A stretch of DNA of 64,000 nucleotides from Sporolactobacillus shoreicorticis (GTDB lineage Bacteria; Bacillota; Bacilli; Bacillales; Sporolactobacillaceae): assembly GCF_024125445.1 (NCBI RefSeq), contig NZ_JAMXWM010000007.1, forward strand, positions 1-64,000. Direction: 5' to 3'. Position numbers and translations under genes: made by a program. The stretch's first letter is position 1. Every line of letters begins with the position of its first letter. This document shows, in pieces, positions 24,131 to 32,017 of the stretch. The notes beneath the pieces were generated by a model. That model saw nothing but the letters and a program-made list of their open reading frames with translations, was not told the origin of the DNA and ran no database searches.

Positions 24131-25072
24131 TTAGTTGTGATTCTCACTTATAATCTTAAGCATAGCCAAAAAATGGTTTTCATCAATAATGGTAATGGAT
24201 TGCCCGGAAGCTGCCAGACGTTCTGCTTTAAGAGCTTTGCTGCTTTTTGAATGCGTCATTGTTCGTCGATCGGGTTCACCAACAACAAGCAGTGTTGTTT
24301 TCTTTGTCACGCTATTGCCATTAATTCCGCCGCGATCAGCAACTTTCTGACAAGCTTCCTCGCGTGACATCGATTGAAGCAAACCTGTAAACACTACCGT
24401 TTGATGAAAGAGAGGATGTTGCTTATCAAAGAAATTTTTTTTAGAGGTAATGTCCGACGGCCTGAATGATGGTACTCGTCGCGTTCTGACGGATGAAAAG
24501 GGTGCGTAGGAATGTTTATGTAATCGGCCTAGTTTATAATTAATTTGCTGCTGCATTTGTTCTAACGTTTGAATATGAAATTCCTGCATCATTTTCCGGA
24601 CGATTTCCGCACAAACCAATGCATCGTCGGAAGCCTGATGGTGATGAAACGCAATTCGGTAGTAGGAAGCAACACGGTCTAAACGATAGGAAGGCAATGT
24701 CAACAATTTTTTTGCAAGGATGTAAGAACAGAAGTAATTGACTTCCGGGTAAGGCAGTCGATATTTATCGAATGTAAAGCGCAGAACACTCATATCAAAA
24801 CTGGCATTGTGAGCCACCAGCGGCAGACCATCAATAAATGGAAGCAATTTAGGATAAAGCTCGTCCATAGTCGGTGCTTGAATAACGTCATGTTCATTAA
24901 TCCCATGTATCTGCGTATTATATGGATCAAAATATTCTTCAGGATTAATCAAGGAGTAGTAGGATTCGGTAACTTGTCCTTGAATTACTTTTGTTAATCC
25001 GATGGAACGTGGGGAAGTGCGTCGTGAATTTGCAGTTTCAAAGTCAATCGCTACATAGGATAATTCCGGCAT
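24131..25072 (-). CDS. DnaQ-type 3'-5' exonuclease with C-terminal BRCT domain
   Basis: 313 residues from the ATG eight bases after GGAGAG. Residues 1-170 are a DEDDh exonuclease as in DNA polymerase III epsilon: Exo I DFETAN, Exo II HNASFDM and Exo III HHQASDDALVCAEI. A basic linker follows. The C-terminal 90 residues form a BRCT domain (TVVFTGLLQSMSREEACQKV, then VTKKTTLLVVG). Such exonuclease-BRCT proteins of Firmicutes are thought to act in DNA repair. It is monocistronic on the minus strand. Confidence 0.92.
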   Translation of the reverse strand: MPELSYVAIDFETANSRRTSPRSIGLTKVIQGQVTESYYSLINPEEYFDPYNTQIHGINEHDVIQAPTMDELYPKLLPFIDGLPLVAHNASFDMSVLRFTFDKYRLPYPEVNYFCSYILAKKLLTLPSYRLDRVASYYRIAFHHHQASDDALVCAEIVRKMMQEFHIQTLEQMQQQINYKLGRLHKHSYAPFSSVRTRRVPSFRPSDITSKKNFFDKQHPLFHQTVVFTGLLQSMSREEACQKVADRGGINGNSVTKKTTLLVVGEPDRRTMTHSKSSKALKAERLAASGQSITIIDENHFLAMLKIISENHN

Positions 25073-25225
25073 CCTCAGTCTCTCCATTCTTGATCGTTCT
25101 TCTAATCTATCACTATAATAACATGAGATTTGCGGATGATAATTCGTAAGACTTTTTAAGCAATTTTTAAGTTTTACATGCTAACTTTGTCTCATCAAAT
25201 CTTAATGATTTGGGGGACGAGTTCA

Positions 25226-26275
25226 TTGGTTAAACACCTGAATACCCGTTTTATTTTCATATACATCATTATTATTTTACTTTTACTGCTTTCTGGTTGT
25301 TCTAAAAGCATTTTCGGGCGGACACAACATGAGAAACAGGTCATTATAAATGTGCAGAAAGTAGCGAAGACCATTCATTTAGGTGATCGTTTTAATTCAA
25401 GGAAAAATGTTGTTGTTACGAGTCAAGAAGGGAAAAAACTTACACTGAATAAATTAGCGATTTCCGGGCATGTTGATCCCAATAAAACAGGTGCATACAA
25501 GCTCACTTATACATATAAATTCAAAGGGAACAGTACTTCTGTTTCTAAAGTGATTCACGTCATTTATGAAAGAAAAGAGAAGATTGCCTATAAAACCCAA
25601 ACCATCGAGAAAAAATCCATGCTTCGAGGAAATTACGTTGTGCACCAGAAGGGAGAAAACGGCTCCATGCTTGTGCGCTATCAGGCAAAGCGAAAGAACG
25701 GTGAAATTGTGCTTGGGAAAATACACCTACAAAAAGTGATGAAGCAATCGCGGTCAAAAATTGTTTATACAGGAACTAAAATTCCGGAAAGTTACCGCAT
25801 GAACGTTGCCGTCGTAAGTCAATTACCTGAGCTTCCTGCAGGATGTGAGATTACGGCTGTAACAATGATGCTCCGCTATAAAGGGGCAGATGTGACGAAA
25901 AAAGGGCTTGCAAAAGAGATGCCGCGCGCAACGAACGGTGATCCCGATACTGGGTTTGTCGGCAGTCCATACTCTAAGTCTGGGGCGACGATCTATCCTC
26001 CGGCACTTATGAAGCTTGTTAAGAAATATGCGGGCAGTGCAGTTAATCTGACCGGTGCTTCAACAGATAAATTGAAGGATTTCATCAGCAACAATCACCC
26101 GGTTGTGATTTGGGGAACCTATGATGGTTTCTTTTATCACGCGCTAACATTGACTGGCTATTCGGAAAGCGGGTTTTATTATAATGATCCTTGGACAGGA
26201 ACAAAACGCTGGATGAATAATGAACAAATGATGATTCATTGGAATGCGCTGGAACGTCGAGCGCTGTCTTATTAG
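25226..26275 (+). CDS. Lipoprotein with G5 domain and C39-like peptidase domain
   Basis: TTG start after GGGGGACGAG; 349 residues. A lipobox (LLLSGC) lies near residue 24. Then come an Ig-like DUF5011-type domain (about 50-105, ending KTGAYKLTYTYKFKG), a G5 domain (about 110-195, KIAYKTQTIEKKSML) and a Peptidase_C39_2 domain. The peptidase has the Cys in LPAGCEITAVTMM, the His in FYHALTLTGY and the Asp in YYNDPWTG, a complete papain-like triad. It is an outer-surface cysteine peptidase of unknown substrate, related to B. subtilis YvpB. G5 domains often bind sugars of the wall. Confidence 0.88.
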   Translation: MVKHLNTRFIFIYIIIILLLLLSGCSKSIFGRTQHEKQVIINVQKVAKTIHLGDRFNSRKNVVVTSQEGKKLTLNKLAISGHVDPNKTGAYKLTYTYKFKGNSTSVSKVIHVIYERKEKIAYKTQTIEKKSMLRGNYVVHQKGENGSMLVRYQAKRKNGEIVLGKIHLQKVMKQSRSKIVYTGTKIPESYRMNVAVVSQLPELPAGCEITAVTMMLRYKGADVTKKGLAKEMPRATNGDPDTGFVGSPYSKSGATIYPPALMKLVKKYAGSAVNLTGASTDKLKDFISNNHPVVIWGTYDGFFYHALTLTGYSESGFYYNDPWTGTKRWMNNEQMMIHWNALERRALSY

Positions 26276-26304
26276 AATGAAAATCAATGGTGAATTGAGG
26301 GGAA

Positions 26305-26375
26305 AATGCGTGATCGTGCGTGATCCCGCATAAAAAAATGCGGGGGTACGCATCAGAAATACGTTGTTCATGCGG
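26305..26375. repeat. Shared intergenic palindromic repeat, copy C
   Basis: Begins with the same 18 bases TGCGTGATCGTGCGTGAT as copy A, then CCCGCAT-A6-ATGCGGG, a strong hairpin. It lies next to a phage-like relic and an orphan holin. Confidence 0.65.
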
Positions 26376-26384
26376 ATAAAAACG

Positions 26385-26582
26385 AGATAAAATAATAGTG
26401 GTAAAGCAATCCAATGCTTTGCCGCTCGGATTTGAGGTGAATCCAAGGTTATGCCTCCAGCAAATCTTGCCCCAAATACTTAATTTTTCCAGCGCGCTTA
26501 GAAAACGAGTGGCGTCTGGCTGTACAATGATTGCCTCACTAACTTTCCCATCCTTTAAGTTTAAGATTTGCATGCATGCCAT
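26385..26582 (-). pseudogene. Phage-like small protein, 3' end lost
   Basis: ATG behind TTTAAGGTGAAC. The frame reads MACMQILNLKDGKVSEAIIV then DATRFLSALEKLSIWGKICW, a plausible folded protein, but after about 65 residues it runs into repeat copy C and then antisense through the lipoprotein gene. The original end is therefore missing. No family is recognised. Confidence 0.35.
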
Positions 26583-26720
26583 GTTCACCTTAAATCTTAT
26601 TTAATTTTAAGACTTTAGACGTAGATGAAAATCACCTAAAGTTTGATGCTGGTTGTCACCTATTTATGTTATATTCATTATGTTAGTTATTAAGCAATAA
26701 CTCCCAAAACAATCGTTACT

Positions 26721-26749
26721 AGATCCCCTTAATTAGGGGATCTTTTTTT
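26721..26749 (+). terminator. Hairpin terminator upstream of the orphan holin
   Basis: AGATCCCC-TTAATTA-GGGGATCT followed by TTTTTTT. No gene lies directly upstream on the plus strand, so a short transcript from the TTATATT-rich region near 26668 could end here, like the units at 5571 and 9504. The rest of 26583-26915 is empty. Confidence 0.8.
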
Positions 26750-26915
26750 GTGTTTTTGGGGATCGGTTTTGTTAAACTATTTTGTTGTTTAATACAATTG
26801 ATCATCTCATCTGATTTTTTAAGTTAAAATGGTTATTCTTGCTGTATCTCGAGCCTTTACATGATGGAGCATGGCAACATAAGTTATAGAAAAGAAGCAT
26901 TGAGGTGATGAAATT

Positions 26916-27317
26916 GTGACAAAATATGAATTTATTTATAGAAGCATGGCAGCACTATTTGGAGCTGTCTCTGGTTATTTATATGGTGAATGGACACCTT
27001 TGATTGCAGTATTGGTCGCCTTTGTGATCATTGATTATATTTCCGGGCTGCTGGCGGCCGCCTATGTCGGTACTTTGTCTAGTAAAATCGGTTTTCAAGG
27101 CATTGCAAAAAAAGTGATGATTTTTGTCATTGTGGCTGTCAGTCATCTATGCGATCAAGTCATTGGTTCGAAAAACATCATTATGGATGCAACAATCTAT
27201 TTTTATTTAGCAAACGAGCTTTTGTCAATTTTAGAAAATGCAGGACGGACAGGTCTGCCTGTGCCGAAACAGATCAAGCAACTAATAGGTATTTTGAAAG
27301 ATAAAGAAGGGCAATAG
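26916..27317 (+). CDS. Orphan phage holin, paralogue of 3670-4074
   Basis: 133 residues from GTG behind TGAGGTGATG. It aligns end to end with the holin at 3670-4074 without gaps, with about 70% identity by eye. It keeps the same membrane segments and the C-terminal YFYLANELLSILENAGRTGL. No endolysin lies nearby and it has its own terminator, so it is a stand-alone gene. It may be a leftover of a related prophage or a domesticated holin. Confidence 0.88.
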   Translation: MTKYEFIYRSMAALFGAVSGYLYGEWTPLIAVLVAFVIIDYISGLLAAAYVGTLSSKIGFQGIAKKVMIFVIVAVSHLCDQVIGSKNIIMDATIYFYLANELLSILENAGRTGLPVPKQIKQLIGILKDKEGQ

Positions 27318-27351
27318 TAAATCTTTTATCGGGTAACTATAAGGGCGAAAG

Positions 27352-27391
27352 GCAATGATCACTTTGAAAAAGAGGTTCATTGCTTTTTTTT
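27352..27391 (+). terminator. Terminator of the orphan holin
   Basis: GCAATGA...TCATTGC with eight T following. Confidence 0.85.
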
Positions 27392-27756
27392 ATAACCGAA
27401 TAGCCTCACAAGGGAACAACACCAATGAAAAAATCATATGATACACATTAATTCAAAAAATTAACTATAAAATAATTATGTAAACAATTATATGAGTTAC
27501 TACGATATAATCTGATATCATTGCTCTATGGGACAAATGAGTGTTCTACAAGCAAGTAGACTTTGCATGGGTCTCGCTCACTGCAGTCTATCTTCGAAAA
27601 CTTTTCTCAAAATGTCTTAGCTACGTCACTGTCATCAATAAGTAACCTTTATTAAATGATTTCACCTTGCTCGATTGAAAAAAGCAACTATAATTCATAA
27701 TAGGTTAAGGAAAGAGAATGATAAATCACTCAGACAGGTTTAAGAAGGAGCGAGAC
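27392..27756 (+). other. Long AT-rich leader of the ECF component gene
   Basis: Possible promoter TACGATATAATCTG near 27500. About 200 transcribed bases would precede the gene. I see no match to the RFN, TPP, THF or preQ1 riboswitch cores I looked for. No gene is visible. Confidence 0.35.
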
Positions 27757-28359
27757 ATGGACAACGGAGGTCAAAACCAAACATTTCGTTTAGTTCTTAT
27801 AAGCGTATTTACAGCCATTATTATTTTGCAGAATTTTGTACCTTTTCTTGGATACATTCCGATTGGTGTTTTTAGTTTAACAATTATTCATCTAACTGTC
27901 ATTGTCGTTGCCCTTGTTTTAGGGCCGGTTGAAGGAGCAATTATTGGAGGAGTATGGGGAATGACCACATTTATACGTGCATTCACCTTTCCCAGTAGTC
28001 CCATTGCACCGATCGTATTCACTAATCCATTAATTTCAGTAGTGCCACGCATTCTTGTCGGTTTTGTCGCTGGTTATCTTTTTCTTTTATTGAAAAAAAC
28101 GAAACGTTCACGTATTATCTGCATGTCGATTGCTGCTTTGTTTGGATCAATAACGAATACGGTGCTGGTTCTTGGTCTTATCTACATTTTTTACCGTGTT
28201 CCCTATGCAAATTATTTGCAAATCGATGTGAGCAAGCTGCTGCCTGCTTTGTTTGTTGTTGTTGTGACTAATGGAATTGCTGAAGCACTTGCCGCGTGTT
28301 TTATTTCGCCGATGATCGCAAAGCCGCTTATGGCAATCAGGAAGAAACTGGGCAGTTAA
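27757..28359 (+). CDS. ECF transporter S component
   Basis: ATG behind AAGGAGCG gives 200 residues with six membrane helices. The ECF substrate-binding pattern is clear: PIGVFSLTIIHLTVIVVALV, LGPVEGAIIGGVWGM, and FTNPLISVVPRILVGF. Such proteins capture a vitamin and dock with a shared EcfA-A'-T module encoded elsewhere. The sequence resembles the pantothenate-like branch, but the ligand is not certain. It is monocistronic, as usual for group II S components. Confidence 0.85.
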   Translation: MDNGGQNQTFRLVLISVFTAIIILQNFVPFLGYIPIGVFSLTIIHLTVIVVALVLGPVEGAIIGGVWGMTTFIRAFTFPSSPIAPIVFTNPLISVVPRILVGFVAGYLFLLLKKTKRSRIICMSIAALFGSITNTVLVLGLIYIFYRVPYANYLQIDVSKLLPALFVVVVTNGIAEALAACFISPMIAKPLMAIRKKLGS

Positions 28360-28434
28360 ATGTCGACCTTATGATTATACTTCAATCAATTATTCCGTTT
28401 GTGAATAGAATATGGTATTGAGGTTCTGCGACGG

Positions 28435-28992
28435 GTGGGAAACAGGGTGAAAAGAAATGAACTGTCAAAAAACATTGCGTTTACATCCATAGCAATAGGA
28501 AAATTTATGAATTCCATCGGACAGACACCAATTAAAAGTTTAGATCGTGAAACTCAGGATCAGTTAGTTTTTCTCGGCAGTTTAATCCAAGTGGGTGCCG
28601 GCGCTCTTCTTGCAGAATTTGTATCTGATGATCCATTGGCACAATTAAGCGTAGCTCTGACAATTATTAGTTATGGATCTTTTGCGGTTCAATTCCTTCA
28701 TAACGAAGACGACGACCGCAAATTGCTTGTGCAATCCATGTCATCGAACCTGAAGGAAGTACTGGCTAACATGATTCTTTTGACAGATCGAGGTACGTGG
28801 AAAAAAACGTATTTGTTCGTTGGTATTTTCATGCTCTGTCTCGGAAACTTTATACAGGCACAAGGAAGAAAAAAAATATTGGATGAACAGGATGATTATA
28901 CTATATTTGATCCGACGGTAACGGCAGGAACTTGGATCGAAACAAGTGGTGCCATCGCGATCATGCTTGGTAATCTGGCAGAAACTGCATGA
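28435..28992 (+). CDS. Repetitive small membrane protein, DUF6944-like
   Basis: 185 residues from GTG (a second GTG four codons later is possible). Four related half-repeats carry a G-x-x-[IM]-x-x-x-G or LGxLIQxxGxxL pattern: IGKFMNSIGQTP, LGSLIQVGAGAL, LGNFIQAQGRKK and TWIETSGAIAIML. The layout recalls small DUF6944-type repetitive membrane proteins of Bacillales. The function is unknown. A bidirectional terminator separates it from the converging gene. Confidence 0.6.
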   Translation: MGNRVKRNELSKNIAFTSIAIGKFMNSIGQTPIKSLDRETQDQLVFLGSLIQVGAGALLAEFVSDDPLAQLSVALTIISYGSFAVQFLHNEDDDRKLLVQSMSSNLKEVLANMILLTDRGTWKKTYLFVGIFMLCLGNFIQAQGRKKILDEQDDYTIFDPTVTAGTWIETSGAIAIMLGNLAETA

Positions 28993-29010
28993 TTGAAATG
29001 CAAAAACAAA

Positions 29011-29060
29011 AAACGCTCCTCTTTCATGCATGATGCGACATATTGAGGTAGCGTCTTTTT
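29011..29060. terminator. Bidirectional terminator
   Basis: AACGCTCCT...AGGTAGCGT with T-run on the plus strand and A-run on the other side, between converging genes. Confidence 0.75.
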
Positions 29061-29085
29061 CGTTTAAATGACTAGTTATCATGAA

Positions 29086-29433
29086 TTAATAATAGTAGGG
29101 ATACGGATAGAAAAATGGTGGAACAAAGAAAATAAAGGGAAATAAAAAACGGTTAAATCGTCTGAATCGTGGACGCGGTCCCCCAGGCCCCTGGAAAAAG
29201 CGTTCATTTACATTTTCGGGAACCAGCATGATGACTCCTTGATCGTTCACGTCTTCAATAATTCCTTCCATTTTTGATCCGTCAGCCATCTGTGCAATCA
29301 CGTGAAAATTCATTAATTTCGTGCATGTATCATGGATCGCTTGGTTATTGCTTGCCGGCTGCTGTGCAGCTCGTTCATCCATCGTTTGAGGGATAAAGAA
29401 CGGCTGCTCTGGCGCATCATAAATTTCTGACAT
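29086..29433 (-). CDS. Small protein with Sm-like core and aromatic tail, possible spore-coat type
   Basis: 115 residues from the ATG eight bases after AAGGAG. The middle (NFHVIAQMADGSKMEGIIED then GVIMLVPENV) looks like a small beta barrel. The C-terminus is an extreme Phe/Pro/Tyr run (FVPPFFYPYPYYY) after Arg-rich RPRFRRFNRF. Such tails occur on spore-coat and envelope-associated proteins of Bacillales; that link is inference. It lies just downstream of the DUF4395 gene on the same strand. Confidence 0.6.
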   Translation of the reverse strand: MSEIYDAPEQPFFIPQTMDERAAQQPASNNQAIHDTCTKLMNFHVIAQMADGSKMEGIIEDVNDQGVIMLVPENVNERFFQGPGGPRPRFRRFNRFLFPFIFFVPPFFYPYPYYY

Positions 29434-29520
29434 ATCCATCGCTCCTTTTCGCCTTAGTGTATTCACCCATGTTTCAACCTGTGACAGACTCATGCGCTAC
29501 TCTGGTTGTTTAGTAGGAGG

Positions 29521-29961
29521 TTATTTCGATTGATTCTGTGCTTGAAGACGTCTCTGCCGATACTGTGACCAATGAAAATGAATATAGCATCCGATACAGA
29601 AGCCAAGAATAGCGATAAAAGCAGCAAGACCAACAATTAATGAGAAGACAATGGAGACTATCGTCCAACGCAGCAGAAAACTAATGAATGCAATGAAAAG
29701 ACATGACACTGCGATTGTCTGATTGAACTTTTGCTGTTGCTTGTCTTCCGGAATATACGTATTAAGCGGTTTTCTCAAAAAAGATTTTGCCAGTGCCATA
29801 ATCGGATTGAAGTGAAAGAAGAGCCCTATGAGGCCTGATAATAATGGAATTAAAAGCAGCCAGTATTGATTGGTGATCAGTGATACGACAACGCTTAGTA
29901 CGATGACCCATTGATTTGTTCTGACAAGAGGACGAGGAATTGATGGTGAAGCAGTACTCAT
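29521..29961 (-). CDS. DUF4395 family membrane protein
   Basis: 146 residues from ATG behind GAAAGG. Membrane helices lie at about 16-34, 39-55, 84-102 and 106-128. The family ending GFCIGCYIHF with its Cys-x-x-Cys pair (FCIGC) is present, which marks DUF4395 proteins; some are linked to thiol or sulfur chemistry. The substrate is unknown. Confidence 0.78.
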   Translation of the reverse strand: MSTASPSIPRPLVRTNQWVIVLSVVVSLITNQYWLLLIPLLSGLIGLFFHFNPIMALAKSFLRKPLNTYIPEDKQQQKFNQTIAVSCLFIAFISFLLRWTIVSIVFSLIVGLAAFIAILGFCIGCYIHFHWSQYRQRRLQAQNQSK

Positions 29962-30153
29962 ATTAATCATACCTTTCATATAGGATTAAGCATATTATAC
30001 GTTTTAAGATTCAAAATCTCCATTGATTAATATACATTATTTGAAACAACCGCTTCTTTTCCAATCGACGATTTAGAGATTTGTGAAGCCTCAGGCATTT
30101 ATATCCTGTGGTATAATGATGCAATACGTGTTATAGAATGAAGGCTGAATTGA

Positions 30154-31029
30154 ATGATAAGTAAACGAACACATTGTGCCGAACAATTGCACTTAAATCG
30201 AAACATGTTTCAATGCCCTGTCTGCGGTGCAGCCATGGATACAGCTATGCAAAAAAGTCTGGTGTGCATGCATGGGCATACTTTTGACATTGCTAAACAG
30301 GGCTATGTAAACCTGTTAACAAGACCGATCCATACACATTATGACAAAACACTGTTTGAGGCACGGAGAAGGATTATTGTTGGTCACGGATTCTTTGATC
30401 CACTTATTGAAGCTCTAGCAGAACAAATAATGGGTCTTATGAATGATTCTGCTCACATTCTTGATCTTGGCTGCGGAGAGGGTTCGCATCTTGCCAAGAT
30501 CTGTCAGCTTCTTGCAATCGTCCAATCAAATAACATAAGGGGGTTTGGTGCTGATCTTGCGAAGGAGGGCATTCAATCAGCAGCAAAGATCTACCCGAAT
30601 CAAAATTGGCTTGTGGCTGATTTAGCTTATCCTCCGTTTAATGTTCATTTATTTGATTTTGTTTTGAACATACTTTCACCATCCAATTATCACACCTTTG
30701 ATCGGATGCTTAAGCCGGGAGGATCAATAATAAAAGTTATTCCAGGTAGTGAATACCTTAGAGAACTGCGTTTTTCATTATTTGGTGAAGAAAAAACGCA
30801 CTATTCCAACGCAGACACATTCAGTCTGTTTCAACAGCATTTTCCAAATGCATTGACACAAAAGATAAGTTATACGATTCCATTGAATCAGGAAGGAATC
30901 AGAGATTTGATTCAAATGACGCCGCTCACATGGAATGTTTCTGAAATGAAACGAAAACAGTGGTTAGAAAAATCGTCAGCAACAATTACGGTTGCATTTG
31001 AAATTCTTGTTGGCAGTAAGAGTCACTGA
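30154..31029 (+). CDS. 23S rRNA (guanine-N1)-methyltransferase RlmA type
   Basis: 291 residues. The N-terminal zinc ribbon is FQCPVCGAAMD...LVCMHGHTFD, followed by the QGYVNLL signature and the SAM-binding motif ILDLGCGEGSH. The C-terminal half carries VLNILSPSN and DLIQMTPLTWN, which define the RlmA/RrmA group. These enzymes methylate N1 of a guanine in helix 35 of 23S rRNA; in Gram-positives usually G748, giving tylosin tolerance. A TGGTATAAT promoter element lies at about 30110. Confidence 0.9.
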   Translation: MISKRTHCAEQLHLNRNMFQCPVCGAAMDTAMQKSLVCMHGHTFDIAKQGYVNLLTRPIHTHYDKTLFEARRRIIVGHGFFDPLIEALAEQIMGLMNDSAHILDLGCGEGSHLAKICQLLAIVQSNNIRGFGADLAKEGIQSAAKIYPNQNWLVADLAYPPFNVHLFDFVLNILSPSNYHTFDRMLKPGGSIIKVIPGSEYLRELRFSLFGEEKTHYSNADTFSLFQQHFPNALTQKISYTIPLNQEGIRDLIQMTPLTWNVSEMKRKQWLEKSSATITVAFEILVGSKSH

Positions 31030-31102
31030 TCATAATCGTTCAACTTCAATCATTAAAAATGACGTTTCACTGTAAGCACTGACTTTTTTTGAAATGAATT
31101 GA

Positions 31103-31130
31103 TTGATTTTGGCTGAAAATGTGGTAGAAT
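31103..31130 (+). promoter_or_regulatory. fruRA promoter
   Basis: TTGATT (31103-31108), 16-base spacer, TAGAAT (31125-31130), just upstream of fruR. Confidence 0.55.
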
Positions 31131-31156
31131 AATTTTTGTGGAGGAGAGGAATAGAT

Positions 31157-31921
31157 ATGTTGGCTGAAGAAAGGCAACAATTGATCCTGAAAATTTTAAC
31201 AGAGACGCATGTTGTTAAAATGCAAGAATTGGTTCAAATGTTGGCTGCTTCCGAATCAACGATCCGCAGAGACTTACAAGAATTGGAAGGCCGTCACTTA
31301 CTTCGTCGCATCCATGGCGGTGCGTCTTTATTGCGAAAGCTCAATGAAGAGCCTGACATGGAGACTAAGACGTTTAAGAATGCTCAGCAGAAGAAATCGA
31401 TTGCTAAGCTGGCTGCTCAGAAAATCAAAGACAATGATTGTATCTATCTTGATGCAGGGACCACAACACTTGAAATGATACCGTTTATAAGAGCAAGAAA
31501 TGTAACCGTTGTCACTAATGGACCTGCTCATGGTGATCTGCTTGTTCGAAAAAAAATAGTGTGTTATTTACTTGGCGGTCTAATGAAACCGAATACAAAG
31601 GCTATTGTCGGCAGTATTGCATTGCAGAATATTAATCTATTTCGTTTTGATACCGCATTCATTGGTGTCAATGGAATTGATTCGTCTGTAGGCTATACGA
31701 CGCCCGATCCGGAAGAAGCAGCGTTAAAGCGGCGTGCGCATCAACTTGCAGCCAGTTCCTATGTCGTTGCGGACAGCAGTAAGTTCTCTGAAATATCTTT
31801 TTGCAGAATGTTTGATTTGGGCGAGGCAGCCATTATTACGGATCAAATACCCGAAAGGTGCCAATCCTTAATTACAGAGAAAACCATCGTTTATATTGCA
31901 AATCGTTCAGCAGAGTCTTAA
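31157..31921 (+). CDS. fruR: DeoR-family repressor of fructose PTS
   Basis: ATG behind GGAGGAGAGG gives 254 residues. The DeoR helix-turn-helix (VVKMQELVQMLAASESTIRR, then DLQELEGRHLLRRIHGGA) is followed by a sugar-phosphate sensor domain with LDAGTTTLEM and GVNGIDSSVGYTTPDPEEAA. The family senses fructose 1-phosphate. It lies 96 bases upstream of fruA, matching fruR-fruK-fruA operons but without fruK. Confidence 0.88.
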   Translation: MLAEERQQLILKILTETHVVKMQELVQMLAASESTIRRDLQELEGRHLLRRIHGGASLLRKLNEEPDMETKTFKNAQQKKSIAKLAAQKIKDNDCIYLDAGTTTLEMIPFIRARNVTVVTNGPAHGDLLVRKKIVCYLLGGLMKPNTKAIVGSIALQNINLFRFDTAFIGVNGIDSSVGYTTPDPEEAALKRRAHQLAASSYVVADSSKFSEISFCRMFDLGEAAIITDQIPERCQSLITEKTIVYIANRSAES

Positions 31922-32017
31922 CGGAAAAAGAAATGATTCTACAATGAAATTCATGTTAAAGACGGGATTTCAGAATAATCCTGTTTTCTACAGAAACTAA
32001 AAAAGGAGTTGCACACG

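Noticed and set aside
26085-26588. A full 167-residue minus-strand protein
   Set aside because: Only the first ~65 residues look protein-like; the rest is repeat copy C and antisense of the lipoprotein gene.
27440-27756. A known riboswitch upstream of the ECF S component
   Set aside because: I looked for RFN, TPP, THF and preQ1 core motifs and found none.
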